Positions 8,546 to 16,901 of a DNA stretch of 64,000 nt are shown here, in pieces. This DNA comes from Bacillus cereus (GTDB lineage: Bacteria > Bacillota > Bacilli > Bacillales > Bacillaceae_G): NCBI RefSeq assembly GCF_025917685.1, contig NZ_CP089518.1, positions 3,287,001-3,351,000 of the forward strand, in the 5' to 3' direction. The translations under genes and the position numbers were made by a program. Every line of letters starts with the position of its first letter. Positions within the stretch are counted from its first letter, which is position 1. The notes beneath the pieces are model-generated. The model was not told the origin of the DNA. It searched no databases and saw only the letters and a program-made list of their open reading frames with translations.

Positions 8546-9514
8546 CTATTTTTCTATATTTACCGATAAATTTTCATCACTGAAAGTATTCTTTGCATTT
8601 TTTGACCAGATGGTTGCTAAAATCGGCCCTGCAATATTATGCCATACTGCTGCTAATACACTTGGAAGTGCCGCAGCTGGTCCAAAATGTGCGGTTGCTA
8701 GCGCAACACCTAATCCTGAATTTTGCATTCCTACTTCTATTGAAATAGCTCTTCTTGTCCCCTCGTCTAGTCCAAGTACGAACGCTGTTATATATCCGAG
8801 TAAAAAACCAAATGCATTATGGAGCATAACCGCAATAAAGATAAGAAGTCCTGAAGAAGTAATACTACTTACATTGGCTGAAACCACCGCTGAAACTATA
8901 ATGATAATTGCTAAAACCGATATTAAAGGGATAACAGTCATTCCTTTCGTAACAGTTTTAGGGAAAAACTTCTTTACTACTAATCCTAAAATAATAGGTA
9001 TGATAATGACTTGTACGATAGAAAGAAACATAGACATAGGATTAACCGGCATCCATTGTCCTGCAAGTAGTAATAAAATGAGTGGTGTAGCAATTGGTGC
9101 TAGTAACGTTGATAATGACGTCATCGCAATAGACAACGCTAAGTTTCCTTTCGCTAAATAAACCATAACATTTGATGCAGTGCCACCCGGTACTGAACCG
9201 AGTAACACTAGTCCAGCTGCTAATTCAGCTGGTAACTTCATAACGTAGGCTAGTACGTATGCGGCAAGTGGCATAATAATAAACTGAGCACATACACCGA
9301 TAATAACTGGCAATGGTTTTGTAGCTATGATTTTGAAATCAACAGCCTTTAATGTTAACCCCATCCCAAACATGACAACTCCGAGTAAAATCGTTATGTA
9401 ACTATTTAACCCGAGAAATGGAGCGGGAATAAAATACGCAATAGCTGCAATACAAATAACCCAAAATGCAAAATACTTTCCAGCTATATTACTTATCGCT
9501 TCTAGTACTTTCAC
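8546..9514 (-). CDS. Bile acid:sodium symporter (BASS/SBF) family transporter
   Basis: A 322-residue protein with about ten transmembrane segments. Signatures include GVVMFGMGLTLK, LVLLGSVPGGTASNVMVYLA and EVGMQNSGLGVALATAHF, the conserved crossover regions that bind sodium and substrate in this fold. Bacterial members carry organic anions (bile acids, pantoate, keto- or hydroxy-acids). The GTG start at 9514 is served by GGGG inside the end of the preceding gene, whose stop is 4 bp upstream. Tight coupling to a GlcD-type 2-hydroxyacid oxidase suggests uptake of a hydroxy acid such as glycolate or lactate (inference). It resembles B. subtilis YocS in length. Confidence 0.87.
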   Translation of the reverse strand: MKVLEAISNIAGKYFAFWVICIAAIAYFIPAPFLGLNSYITILLGVVMFGMGLTLKAVDFKIIATKPLPVIIGVCAQFIIMPLAAYVLAYVMKLPAELAAGLVLLGSVPGGTASNVMVYLAKGNLALSIAMTSLSTLLAPIATPLILLLLAGQWMPVNPMSMFLSIVQVIIIPIILGLVVKKFFPKTVTKGMTVIPLISVLAIIIIVSAVVSANVSSITSSGLLIFIAVMLHNAFGFLLGYITAFVLGLDEGTRRAISIEVGMQNSGLGVALATAHFGPAAALPSVLAAVWHNIAGPILATIWSKNAKNTFSDENLSVNIEK

Positions 9515-9518
9515 CCGA

Positions 9519-10910
9519 TCAGCCCCTATCCTTTAATTCAAACACCTTATTCGGATTCAAAATATTTTGCGGATCAAGAGCTTTCTTTATTTTTTCCATT
9601 ACGATTAATGCCGCCCCATGTTCTTCTTCTTGATACTTCCGTTTTCCAATCCCAACGCCATGCTCCCCTGTGCACGTTCCACCACGTTTAAGAGCATACA
9701 GTACGATACTTTCGTTTATTTCGTCCCCTTTTCTCACTTCATCTTTATCATTTGGATCAATCATTAATAGCACATGGAAATTCCCATCTCCTACATGGCC
9801 AAGAATACCACCAACAAGACCATTCTTTTCTAATGTCTCTTTCGCATGCTGTATTGCACCAGCTAATTCTGAAATTGGTACACAAACATCCGTACTCATT
9901 AGTTTTTTACCAGGATAACTATGAACGTAAGAGTAAGCTAAATTATGTCTTGCATCCCATAATTTATTTCTCGCCGCAGTTTCAGTTTCAAAAGCAACTT
10001 CTTTACATTTATGATCAAAAACAATTTCCTTCGTAAATTCAATGTCTTGCTTTAGCCCAGCTTCATTACCGTGAAACTCTAAAAACAATGTAGGCTCTTC
10101 TCTGTAACTTGTTTCATTATAATGATTTACTTGTTTCATAGATAATTCATCTACAAGTTCAATTCTCGCAATTGGAATACAAGCTTGCAAAATGTTTATA
10201 ACCGCCTCTACTGCATCATTTTCAGTTGGAAACGACGCTCTCGCTGCCATAATATGTTCTGGTATGCCGTATACTTTTAATGTTAACTCTGTAAAGCATC
10301 CAAGCGTACCTTCTGATCCTACGAAAATTCCATTTAAATGATAACCTGATGATGACTTCGCTGCTAAATTCCCAGTATGTATTACTTCCCCATCAGCAAG
10401 AACCACTTCTAAATCACGAACTTGATCACGCATTACCCCATATTTAACTGCTGTCGTTCCGCTCGCATTCGTAGCAGCCATTCCACCTAACGTTGCATCT
10501 GCACCTGGGTCTACACTAAAGAACAGACCGTACTTTTTCAATTCTTTATTGAGCTGAGAGCGTGTCACCCCCGGTTGTACCTTCACTAGAAAATCTTTCT
10601 CTCTTATTTCAAGTATTTTGTTCATTAATGAAAAATCAACTGTAATCCCCTTTTCATAAGGAATTATATGACCTTCTAAACTAGAACCTACCCCAAAAGG
10701 AACGACAGGTTTTTCATGCTCACTCGCTACTTTCATTATCCTACTGACCTCTTCGGTCGTCTTCGGAAAAACAACTACATCAGGTAAACTACTAGTATGA
10801 TAAGATTCATCTTTACTATGTAACTCTCTTACTGTCTTATTCACAACTACTCGATCTTCGGGAAGTATACCCCTTAATTCATTTACTAAACGCTCTACTG
10901 TTATTTCCAT
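9519..10910 (-). CDS. FAD-linked 2-hydroxyacid oxidase/dehydrogenase, GlcD type
   Basis: A 463-residue protein. The N-terminal FAD-binding type 4 domain has VVPFGVGSSLEGH (about 70-82), GADATLGGMAATNASGTTAV and GSEGTLGCFTEL. The C-terminal FAD-linked oxidase domain ends with GHVGDGNFHVLLMID, GTCTGEHGVGIGKRKY and LDPQNILNPNKVF. The His/Glu/Arg residues of the GEHG loop are typical of glycolate oxidase GlcD and D-lactate dehydrogenases. Electrons normally pass to a quinone or a GlcF partner; no GlcF gene is adjacent. First gene of the operon that continues with the BASS transporter. Confidence 0.9.
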   Translation of the reverse strand: MEITVERLVNELRGILPEDRVVVNKTVRELHSKDESYHTSSLPDVVVFPKTTEEVSRIMKVASEHEKPVVPFGVGSSLEGHIIPYEKGITVDFSLMNKILEIREKDFLVKVQPGVTRSQLNKELKKYGLFFSVDPGADATLGGMAATNASGTTAVKYGVMRDQVRDLEVVLADGEVIHTGNLAAKSSSGYHLNGIFVGSEGTLGCFTELTLKVYGIPEHIMAARASFPTENDAVEAVINILQACIPIARIELVDELSMKQVNHYNETSYREEPTLFLEFHGNEAGLKQDIEFTKEIVFDHKCKEVAFETETAARNKLWDARHNLAYSYVHSYPGKKLMSTDVCVPISELAGAIQHAKETLEKNGLVGGILGHVGDGNFHVLLMIDPNDKDEVRKGDEINESIVLYALKRGGTCTGEHGVGIGKRKYQEEEHGAALIVMEKIKKALDPQNILNPNKVFELKDRG

Positions 10911-11040
10911 CGTATACTCTCCTACTTTCTATAAATTAGAATTACAAAATATGTTAACTATTTTATACATAATAATCCGAAAAGTTAAATAATTCAAGTT
11001 TTACATATTTGAAATTCGTTTCCTACTGTCGAATAAACAA

Positions 11041-11072
11041 AAAGAACTTGCAATAATTATTGCAAGTTCTTT
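11041..11072. terminator. Perfect 32-nt palindromic terminator
   Basis: AAAGAACTTGCAATAA and its exact reverse complement abut. It lies just after the DUF2871 stop on the minus strand and ends in a TTCTTT tract. Confidence 0.8.
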
Positions 11073-11081
11073 GCTATAAGA

Positions 11082-11480
11082 CTATATTTTAAATGACTTC
11101 TTTATTAACAACATAAACCAAATTAAAGTAACCGCCATCAACGAATGAGAAAACCCAACAATATAAGTTAACCCTTTGAAATCCGCTCCATTTAACTGAA
11201 GAAGCCCTCTCGCTGCTAACGAACCTAACATTAAAATTAATGCGATGTTATGTAAAACAAACCACTTATTAAAACTTTTCGCTTCATGAAATGCGAATAC
11301 TTTTGCTAATCCCAAAGCAATTAAAAAGAAGAAAAAGCCAAGTACTAACGTATGCGTATGCAAAAGATTTAATAGTGTAGATCCTAAAATCCCTTTATAT
11401 TTTCCATACTCCCTAGCGAATATTCCTGATAGTAAACCAATAATTAAATACGTAAACGATGCATAATATAATTTCTTCAT
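11082..11480 (-). CDS. DUF2871 family membrane protein
   Basis: A 132-residue protein with four transmembrane helices, beginning MKKLYYASFTYLIIGLLSGI and containing LLHTHTLVLGFFFFLIALGL and YIVGFSHSLMAVTLIWFML. Paired histidines in membrane helices are typical of DUF2871, and such helices could hold a haem or copper (speculative). AAGGAGGT sits ideally before ATG 11480; an upstream extension of the frame lacks a ribosome site. The transcript seems to begin about 120 nt upstream and to pass through a leader terminator (see 11543-11611). Confidence 0.87.
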   Translation of the reverse strand: MKKLYYASFTYLIIGLLSGIFAREYGKYKGILGSTLLNLLHTHTLVLGFFFFLIALGLAKVFAFHEAKSFNKWFVLHNIALILMLGSLAARGLLQLNGADFKGLTYIVGFSHSLMAVTLIWFMLLIKKSFKI

Positions 11481-11542
11481 TATGTACCTCCTTAAGTAGA
11501 ATGTGTAGTGCGTCATATTTAGTAATAATGATAGTTATATAG

Positions 11543-11611
11543 TAAAAACTCCTAGTTTCCTAGGAGTCATTGTATAATGCATCTCACTCTTTACAGTCAA
11601 TCCTAATTATA
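11543..11611 (-). promoter_or_regulatory. Short leader with intrinsic terminator upstream of DUF2871 gene (possible attenuator)
   Basis: On the minus strand ACTCCTAG and CTAGGAGT form a stem with a 4-nt loop (11548-11567), followed by TTTTT. It is 50-60 nt downstream of a strong promoter and upstream of the DUF2871 start. The leader also holds an 11-codon ORF (MTPRKLGVFTI) that overlaps the terminator stem. No other minus-strand gene lies between promoter and hairpin. Confidence 0.5.
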
Positions 11612-11634
11612 AAATATCCTTTTATACAAAACAA
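11606..11634 (-). promoter_or_regulatory. Sigma-A promoter for the DUF2871 leader
   Basis: TTGTTT (minus strand, 11629-11634) and TATAAT (11606-11611) are separated by exactly 17 bp. Confidence 0.6.
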
Positions 11635-11736
11635 TCGAACTTTATGTGAACAAGCAGGGCTCTATTAAAATATGTTGCGCTTTTGTGTTACACAATCCAT
11701 ACTAATTATTATAACTTATAAAGGTGGTGCAATAGA

Positions 11737-12240
11737 TTGATAGTTCTTGAAACAGAACGACTCACTCTTCGTTGGTTCGATATACAAGATGCTCCGTTCA
11801 TTCTCGAGTTAGTAAACGATCCTGCATGGATTCAGTTTATCGGTGATAAAAGGGTTAAAACCTTAGAAGATGCAAAAAATTACATCTTAAACGGACCTGT
11901 CGATATGTATAATAAAATGGGCTTTGGTCTTTACTTAGTTGAACGAAAAGAAGATCTCACTCCACTTGGCATGTGCGGCCTTATTAAAAGAGATTCATTA
12001 GAAGATGTTGATATCGGCTTTGCCTTTTTAGAAAAATTCCGTTCGAAAGGGTACGGCTATGAATCAGCTGCTGCGGTAATCGAATACGCTGTACATAAAC
12101 TAGGTATGAAACGAATTGTAGCAATTACTTCTATAGATAATGCTGCTTCAGGCAATCTGTTAGAAAAAGTAGGATTGCGATTCGAAAAAATAATTTCAGA
12201 CTCAGGAGAAGATTTAAAATTATTTGGGTATAACGCGTAA
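11737..12240 (+). CDS. GNAT N-acetyltransferase (RimJ/RimL type)
   Basis: A 167-residue protein of the GNAT superfamily with an N-terminal ETERLTLRWF strand. The acetyl-CoA loop region is LEKFRSKGYGYESAAAVIEYA (about 100-120) and ASGNLLEKVGLRFE follows near the end, as in RimJ/RimL-like enzymes. The substrate is unknown. A TTG start at 11737 lies 9 bases after AAGGTGG; no ATG or GTG fits better. It is transcribed alone, divergent from DUF2871. Confidence 0.88.
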   Translation: MIVLETERLTLRWFDIQDAPFILELVNDPAWIQFIGDKRVKTLEDAKNYILNGPVDMYNKMGFGLYLVERKEDLTPLGMCGLIKRDSLEDVDIGFAFLEKFRSKGYGYESAAAVIEYAVHKLGMKRIVAITSIDNAASGNLLEKVGLRFEKIISDSGEDLKLFGYNA

Positions 12241-12242
12241 TA

Positions 12243-12273
12243 AAAAGGGCGCCATTCACGGGCGCCCCTTTTA
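12243..12273. terminator. Bidirectional terminator between GNAT and colA
   Basis: GGGCGCC and GGCGCCC form a GC-rich stem flanked by A-rich and T-rich tracts, serving both convergent genes. Confidence 0.85.
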
Positions 12274-15189
12274 CTACTTCACTTCTACTGTATAATTCCC
12301 TGTTCCTCCACCATATTGATATACGTGTAAATAATACTTCCCAGGATACGTATAGTAGCTGCCCACTAATTTATTCCCTTGCGGCTGGGCATACGTAACA
12401 TAATTATTTAAATCTGCTTCTGAATAAAGAACCCAGTTTATTCCGATATTATTTTCATTCGTTACGTTAATTTGAAGGTTTTTCGCAGTTTCTACATTTA
12501 TTTCAAAGTAATCACTTGTATCACCGTTTCCTAAACTAGCCCGTAACAATTGATTTAACTGCAGTTTATTCGCTGTTTTAAATGAATTATTCGGCTCTTG
12601 TTCTACACTGTTATCTTCTTTCTTTTTAACTGTTACGTTCGTTGTAACACTAGTAGCTGCTCCTTTATCGTCTGTTACTGTTAATTTTGCCGTATATGTT
12701 CCTTCTTTTGTATAAACGTAAGTTGGATTTTGTTCATTACTTATAGTACCATCGCCAAACTCCCATTTATAAGAAGCAATTTTCCCATCTTCATCTTTTG
12801 ATCCATCGCTTTTAAACGAGATTGCTTCATTCACATTTCCGCTATACGGACCATTTATAACCGCAATTGGTGCTTTATTCACTGCACCTTCTTCTGTATT
12901 AATGCCGTGGAACACAACATCATATTCAAATTGCCCTGATGCATTCACACGATAATCCACAAAGTAAGCTGTTACTGTTTTGTAGCCTGTCCATTCTTTC
13001 GCACTTAAACGTTTTAACGTATCATTTACGTTTTGCGTAATTGTTTTCCAGTCTTCATATTCTCCTTTTGTAGCTGTTCCTGTATATGTTCCTTGTAGTG
13101 TAAATGTATTAAAGAACTGTGATTTATTTTTCTTTACTGATACATTACTTAATTTTGCTTCCGCCGTTATTTCTGCCGCAATATCTGAAACTGGTTTCGG
13201 TGCGTGAGTTGCTAAATAATCATCTGATACTAATGGAACATTATATTTCTCACGGTTATCTACTAACATTTGCATATAGTCTTGATACTCTTTATTTAAA
13301 TTCGCATCTTTACTTAAAGCAGAGCGATATGCATCATATGCTGTAACATCATTTTTCCTAATAAGATCATGTATTTTGTCAAACATATCATATCTCTTAT
13401 TGTACATATACGATTGTAAAGCGAAGGAATAATTATAGAAATCCCACGTTCCATACTTCGCATTTAACGTTCGCTCTGCCGTATAACGTTCTGCTGGATT
13501 TGAAGATAGCCCTCCTATAATGCTCTTTCTTGGAACGACGTTGTCCGTTCTCGTTGCACCTGCAAAGAACTCAGCATTCCCTTCTTCAAACCAAGATAAT
13601 CTCTCATTCTCATACATCTTACCTTGCCCCCAAAGTCCTGGCACTTCATATCTACCTTGTAAGTAATGCGTGAACTCATGTCGGAACAATTCTTCTAAAC
13701 TATAAATACTTTCTTCTGGCGTACGTTCATAAGTAAAGAACGTACCTGTTCCTTCTATATAAAGACCGCCGTTATTCGTTTCATATCCGTACAATTGACG
13801 GTTAAATTGATATTCAGCTGGACTATTATAAATAACCATTGTTAATACGTCATCTGGATTTCCTTTTTCTAAAGGTTGATCACTTTCAACCGTACGATGG
13901 AATTGTGCTTTCACTTCTTTTGCTGCCCAATATAAACGTTTCACTTTCTCTTCAGTCACTTTATCTCCGGCTTTTAAAACAATTGCCCCATCATCAAACG
14001 TATACGTTTTTGGCAAATATTTTTTCTTACCATCTTCTCGTATTTGATCTAAATCAACCACTTTACCATTTGCATCTTTCCCACCATAATTCGTCGTAAT
14101 TTGCTCAGCTGCTACGAAATATTGCTCACCTAAATATGGGTAAATTTTCATCGCATCTGTTACAACTTGCAATCCTTTCGTCCCTGTACTATGGAACATA
14201 CCGAGTCTACCTGTATAATAGATCCCATTATTAATAAGCCATCCGTTTTTCGCTGTAACTGTTCCCATTAACGCAAATCTACTTAACTCATTAATATAAC
14301 TATCTATTTTTTGATACCACATTGTATCTTTCGGTGCTTTATTCGTATCGTACAAATACGACTGAATATCATAATCGACACCTTGCATAATATCGTACAC
14401 TGCATTACCTGCTGAACGATTATCTATAAATGTAGAAAGACTATCATTATATTGCTTGAAAATGTTCGCAGCTGATGAAATCGTTTCCGCATCACTAGAA
14501 GCGTTTCCTATTAATTTTCCATATGACGATACAACTTTATTTTGTTCTAACGTACCGAGTTTGAAATTTGAGTTTTGAGAAATCGTTTTCAATGCAGGTA
14601 AGCACTTGTCATGATAGCTTCGTTCATTAAGTTTACTTAGTTCTGTATGATAAAAACCTAAATAAAACCCAGAACGTAATACCTCTACTAACGTTTCAAT
14701 CCCTTTTGAATCATCCTTCGTATAAGTTTGTCCTTGCTGCTTCAATTTATCAATAATCGCCTGCATCCTACTATCATTTTGATAGAATGCAAGGCTGTCC
14801 TTATTAAACTGAAATAGCCCCGTAATTTGCTCCCAATTAATAGTTACGAGCAAATCTACTAACTGCTGATTACTTAATTGATTCAACTCAGCAATTGTAT
14901 ATGTTTTCGCTACAGCTAATTGCTGACTTTCTTTTTTTACTTCTGGTGGTCTTTGCGATAAATCGGCTAATTGTAGCCTTTTCTCAAACGATTTGTTTTC
15001 TAGCACTTTAGATGAGTGCGCTAACTCTTGCATCGGCAATTGTACACCAACTGGCTCCATTTTGAGCACATTTCGATAAGAAACTTGTTCCCCCCTAGTA
15101 TCCTCTGCCGATATGTTCCCTTGAAAACTACCTAACATTAAACTAGCAAAACTTACCCCTACTAACATTTTTTTTGAATAGCCTTTCAT
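12274..15189 (-). CDS. colA: Secreted microbial collagenase, peptidase family M9
   Basis: A 971-residue secreted zinc metalloprotease that cleaves native collagen. It has a signal peptide (about 1-28: KKMLVGVSFASLMLGSFQG, AED cleavage region) and a propeptide. A large activator/peptidase module follows, with the zinc motif HEFTH at residues 504-508 and the third ligand Glu536 in WFEEGNAEFFAG. A PKD domain is at about 770-855 (YKWEFGDG, YTAKLTVTDDKG) and a C-terminal pre-peptidase (PPC) collagen-binding-type domain at about 860-971 ends YLHVYQYGGGTGNYTVEV. This is the usual ColA layout of the B. cereus group. Paralogues in this group are often PlcR-controlled, but I find no PlcR box upstream here. 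GGGGAG precedes the ATG. Confidence 0.95.
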   Translation of the reverse strand: MKGYSKKMLVGVSFASLMLGSFQGNISAEDTRGEQVSYRNVLKMEPVGVQLPMQELAHSSKVLENKSFEKRLQLADLSQRPPEVKKESQQLAVAKTYTIAELNQLSNQQLVDLLVTINWEQITGLFQFNKDSLAFYQNDSRMQAIIDKLKQQGQTYTKDDSKGIETLVEVLRSGFYLGFYHTELSKLNERSYHDKCLPALKTISQNSNFKLGTLEQNKVVSSYGKLIGNASSDAETISSAANIFKQYNDSLSTFIDNRSAGNAVYDIMQGVDYDIQSYLYDTNKAPKDTMWYQKIDSYINELSRFALMGTVTAKNGWLINNGIYYTGRLGMFHSTGTKGLQVVTDAMKIYPYLGEQYFVAAEQITTNYGGKDANGKVVDLDQIREDGKKKYLPKTYTFDDGAIVLKAGDKVTEEKVKRLYWAAKEVKAQFHRTVESDQPLEKGNPDDVLTMVIYNSPAEYQFNRQLYGYETNNGGLYIEGTGTFFTYERTPEESIYSLEELFRHEFTHYLQGRYEVPGLWGQGKMYENERLSWFEEGNAEFFAGATRTDNVVPRKSIIGGLSSNPAERYTAERTLNAKYGTWDFYNYSFALQSYMYNKRYDMFDKIHDLIRKNDVTAYDAYRSALSKDANLNKEYQDYMQMLVDNREKYNVPLVSDDYLATHAPKPVSDIAAEITAEAKLSNVSVKKNKSQFFNTFTLQGTYTGTATKGEYEDWKTITQNVNDTLKRLSAKEWTGYKTVTAYFVDYRVNASGQFEYDVVFHGINTEEGAVNKAPIAVINGPYSGNVNEAISFKSDGSKDEDGKIASYKWEFGDGTISNEQNPTYVYTKEGTYTAKLTVTDDKGAATSVTTNVTVKKKEDNSVEQEPNNSFKTANKLQLNQLLRASLGNGDTSDYFEINVETAKNLQINVTNENNIGINWVLYSEADLNNYVTYAQPQGNKLVGSYYTYPGKYYLHVYQYGGGTGNYTVEVK

Positions 15190-15336
15190 AATCTCCCCTA
15201 CCTTACATTTTTAGTGTCCCGCACCATAATTTTACTATTCTGACTATTTGTTATGTATTGAGAAAAAATAAGGTAACGTTCACACATGTATCTATTCAAA
15301 GCAAAATTAACACTTGACTTCCCATACAATTCGTGT

Positions 15337-15388
15337 CAAAAAAGGATAGATAATAGCGAAATTCCTGCTACATCTATCCTCTTTTTCA
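15337..15388 (-). terminator. Terminator after the MgtC-family gene
   Basis: On the minus strand GAGGATAGA and TCTATCC form a stem followed by TTTTTT. Confidence 0.7.
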
Positions 15389-15391
15389 ACG

Positions 15392-16075
15392 CTATGATTT
15401 TAACTTTATAAACGTGACTTCCGGTAATGTTTGCATATGCTGAATAAATGCATTCTTTTCTTCAGGTGATATATTTTTCAGCTTCATTCCTACCTTATAA
15501 ACTACACCTGTATCTCGCTGTAAAGTTTCAACTTCATATGAAAGTATTGGAATACCTTTCACTTGTAGCGTTTCTAATATTTGTTGTACTGCTTCATGCT
15601 TATTAATACACATTTGCACTGTTATATTTTGTGGAAATAAAAATTGCACCTTAAAAATACGACTTACAATCTCTAAACCAATTAAAACGAGAATCGTAGC
15701 TCCAATCCCTACTACATACATACCCGCTCCAATCGCTAATCCAATTCCTGCTGTAGCCCATAAACCAGCCGCTGTCGTTAATCCTTTCACCGCCTGTTTT
15801 TGAATAATAATTGTACCTGCACCTAAAAACCCCACTCCACTAACAACTTGGGCTGCAATACGACTTGGATCAAGAGACATATGATTTTCAAATATAATAT
15901 CTGAAAAGGCATATTTCGAAACAACCATTATTAAAGCACTCCCTACCGCTACGAGGAAATGAGTCTTTAATCCAGCTTCTTTTGATCGAATTTCCCTTTC
16001 AATACCAATCATTGCTCCTAATAAACCAGCAACACCAATTCGTATAATAAAATCAATATGTAAGCTCACGGACAC
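15392..16075 (-). CDS. MgtC/SapB family membrane protein
   Basis: A 227-residue protein. The N-terminal MgtC domain (about 10-130) has four or five transmembrane segments, GAMIGIEREIRSKEAGLKTH, GSALIMVVSKYAF, GVGFLGAGTIIIQ and GLTTAAGLWATAGIGLAIG. A soluble ACT-like C-terminal domain covers about 145-227. MgtC proteins are tied to magnesium limitation, membrane potential and, in pathogens, survival in phagocytes. The promoter region holds a 41-nt palindrome (16175-16215). GGGGGAAGTGTCC precedes the start. Confidence 0.9.
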   Translation of the reverse strand: MSVSLHIDFIIRIGVAGLLGAMIGIEREIRSKEAGLKTHFLVAVGSALIMVVSKYAFSDIIFENHMSLDPSRIAAQVVSGVGFLGAGTIIIQKQAVKGLTTAAGLWATAGIGLAIGAGMYVVGIGATILVLIGLEIVSRIFKVQFLFPQNITVQMCINKHEAVQQILETLQVKGIPILSYEVETLQRDTGVVYKVGMKLKNISPEEKNAFIQHMQTLPEVTFIKLKS

Positions 16076-16174
16076 TTCCCCCTTTCATTCATTATAGATA
16101 GATAAAATAAAAATTATCACACACATCCATTTATCGATATGAAAGCATTTCGTTAAAATATACTTAATATCCCG

Positions 16175-16215
16175 TTTTATTTATGTTAATATTTAAAATA
16201 TTAACATAAATAAAA
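16175..16215. repeat. 41-nt perfect AT-rich palindrome in a divergent promoter region
   Basis: Left arm 16175-16194 (TTTTATTTATGTTAATATTT) is the exact reverse complement of 16196-16215, with one central base. It lies between the MgtC-family gene (minus) and the GNAT pair (plus), about 100 bp upstream of the MgtC start. It could be an operator or an AT-rich hairpin. It is not a normal terminator, as there is no GC-rich stem or gene end. Confidence 0.6.
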
Positions 16216-16314
16216 ACAACATACTTTTCATATGATTACTTTAAATTTTAAAGCGTAACTAATTTTTAATTAAAAACGGAATGTAGGCTGCATGAAATGA
16301 GGTTGAGAAAGTTC

Positions 16315-16328
16315 AGAAAACGTTTTCA
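16315..16328. promoter_or_regulatory. Candidate catabolite-responsive element (cre, CcpA site)
   Basis: AGAAAACGTTTTCA matches 13 of 14 positions of the palindromic cre core TGAAAACGTTTTCA. It sits about 55 bp upstream of the GNAT gene start. Confidence 0.4.
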
Positions 16329-16382
16329 TTTTATGCCGTGATTTTTTGAAAATACTACACAAATAAAAGGAGCTTACTAACA

Positions 16383-16901
16383 ATGAACGTCACTTTACTT
16401 ACACCTACTACTGATTTACAAAAAGAATACCTAGATTTCTATAACGAATGGAAAGATAGCGGTGAAACGATGATTCCATGGGTTATTTCAAAAGACCCTT
16501 CTAACTTCCCAGATATGATTCAAGAACTGCTCGATGCACATAACGGAATAAATATTCCGGAAACTTGGGTACCAGATTCTACGTATTGGCTCGTTACAGA
16601 TAATAATAGAATTGTAGGAGCTGTTAATATACGCCATAGTTTAACTGAACATCTATTTAACGCTGGAGGTCATATCGGTTATGGCATTCGCCCTTCTGAA
16701 AGAAAAAAAGGTTATGCTACGAAGTTACTAGAATTATCATTAGAAAAAACGAAGGAATTAAACATCACGAAAGTACTTGTCGTTTGCGACGAAGTGAATA
16801 CAGCTTCTGAGAAAACGATTTTACATAACGGTGGACTTCGTGATGATGATTTCACTGAGGAAGATGGGAATGTAGTAAGAAGGTTTTGGATTGAGCTATG
16901 A
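16383..16901 (+). CDS. GNAT acetyltransferase
   Basis: A 172-residue GNAT protein. The acetyl-CoA pyrophosphate loop is within GHIGYGIRPSERKKGYATKLLELSLE (about 97-120). KVLVVCDEVNTASEKTILHNGG follows and the tail is VRRFWIEL, as in Bacillus YitI/YjcK-like enzymes. The substrate is not known. AAAGGAG precedes the ATG. Its stop overlaps the start of the next gene by four bases, so the two are translationally coupled. A cre-like site lies upstream. Confidence 0.88.
   Translation: MNVTLLTPTTDLQKEYLDFYNEWKDSGETMIPWVISKDPSNFPDMIQELLDAHNGINIPETWVPDSTYWLVTDNNRIVGAVNIRHSLTEHLFNAGGHIGYGIRPSERKKGYATKLLELSLEKTKELNITKVLVVCDEVNTASEKTILHNGGLRDDDFTEEDGNVVRRFWIEL

Noticed and set aside
13119..14099. Antisense frames inside colA
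   Set aside because: Shadow frames of a long, well-recognised coding sequence.
15190..15340. Search for a PlcR box upstream of colA
   Set aside because: TATG and CATA half-sites occur but not in the TATGNAN4TNCATA arrangement.
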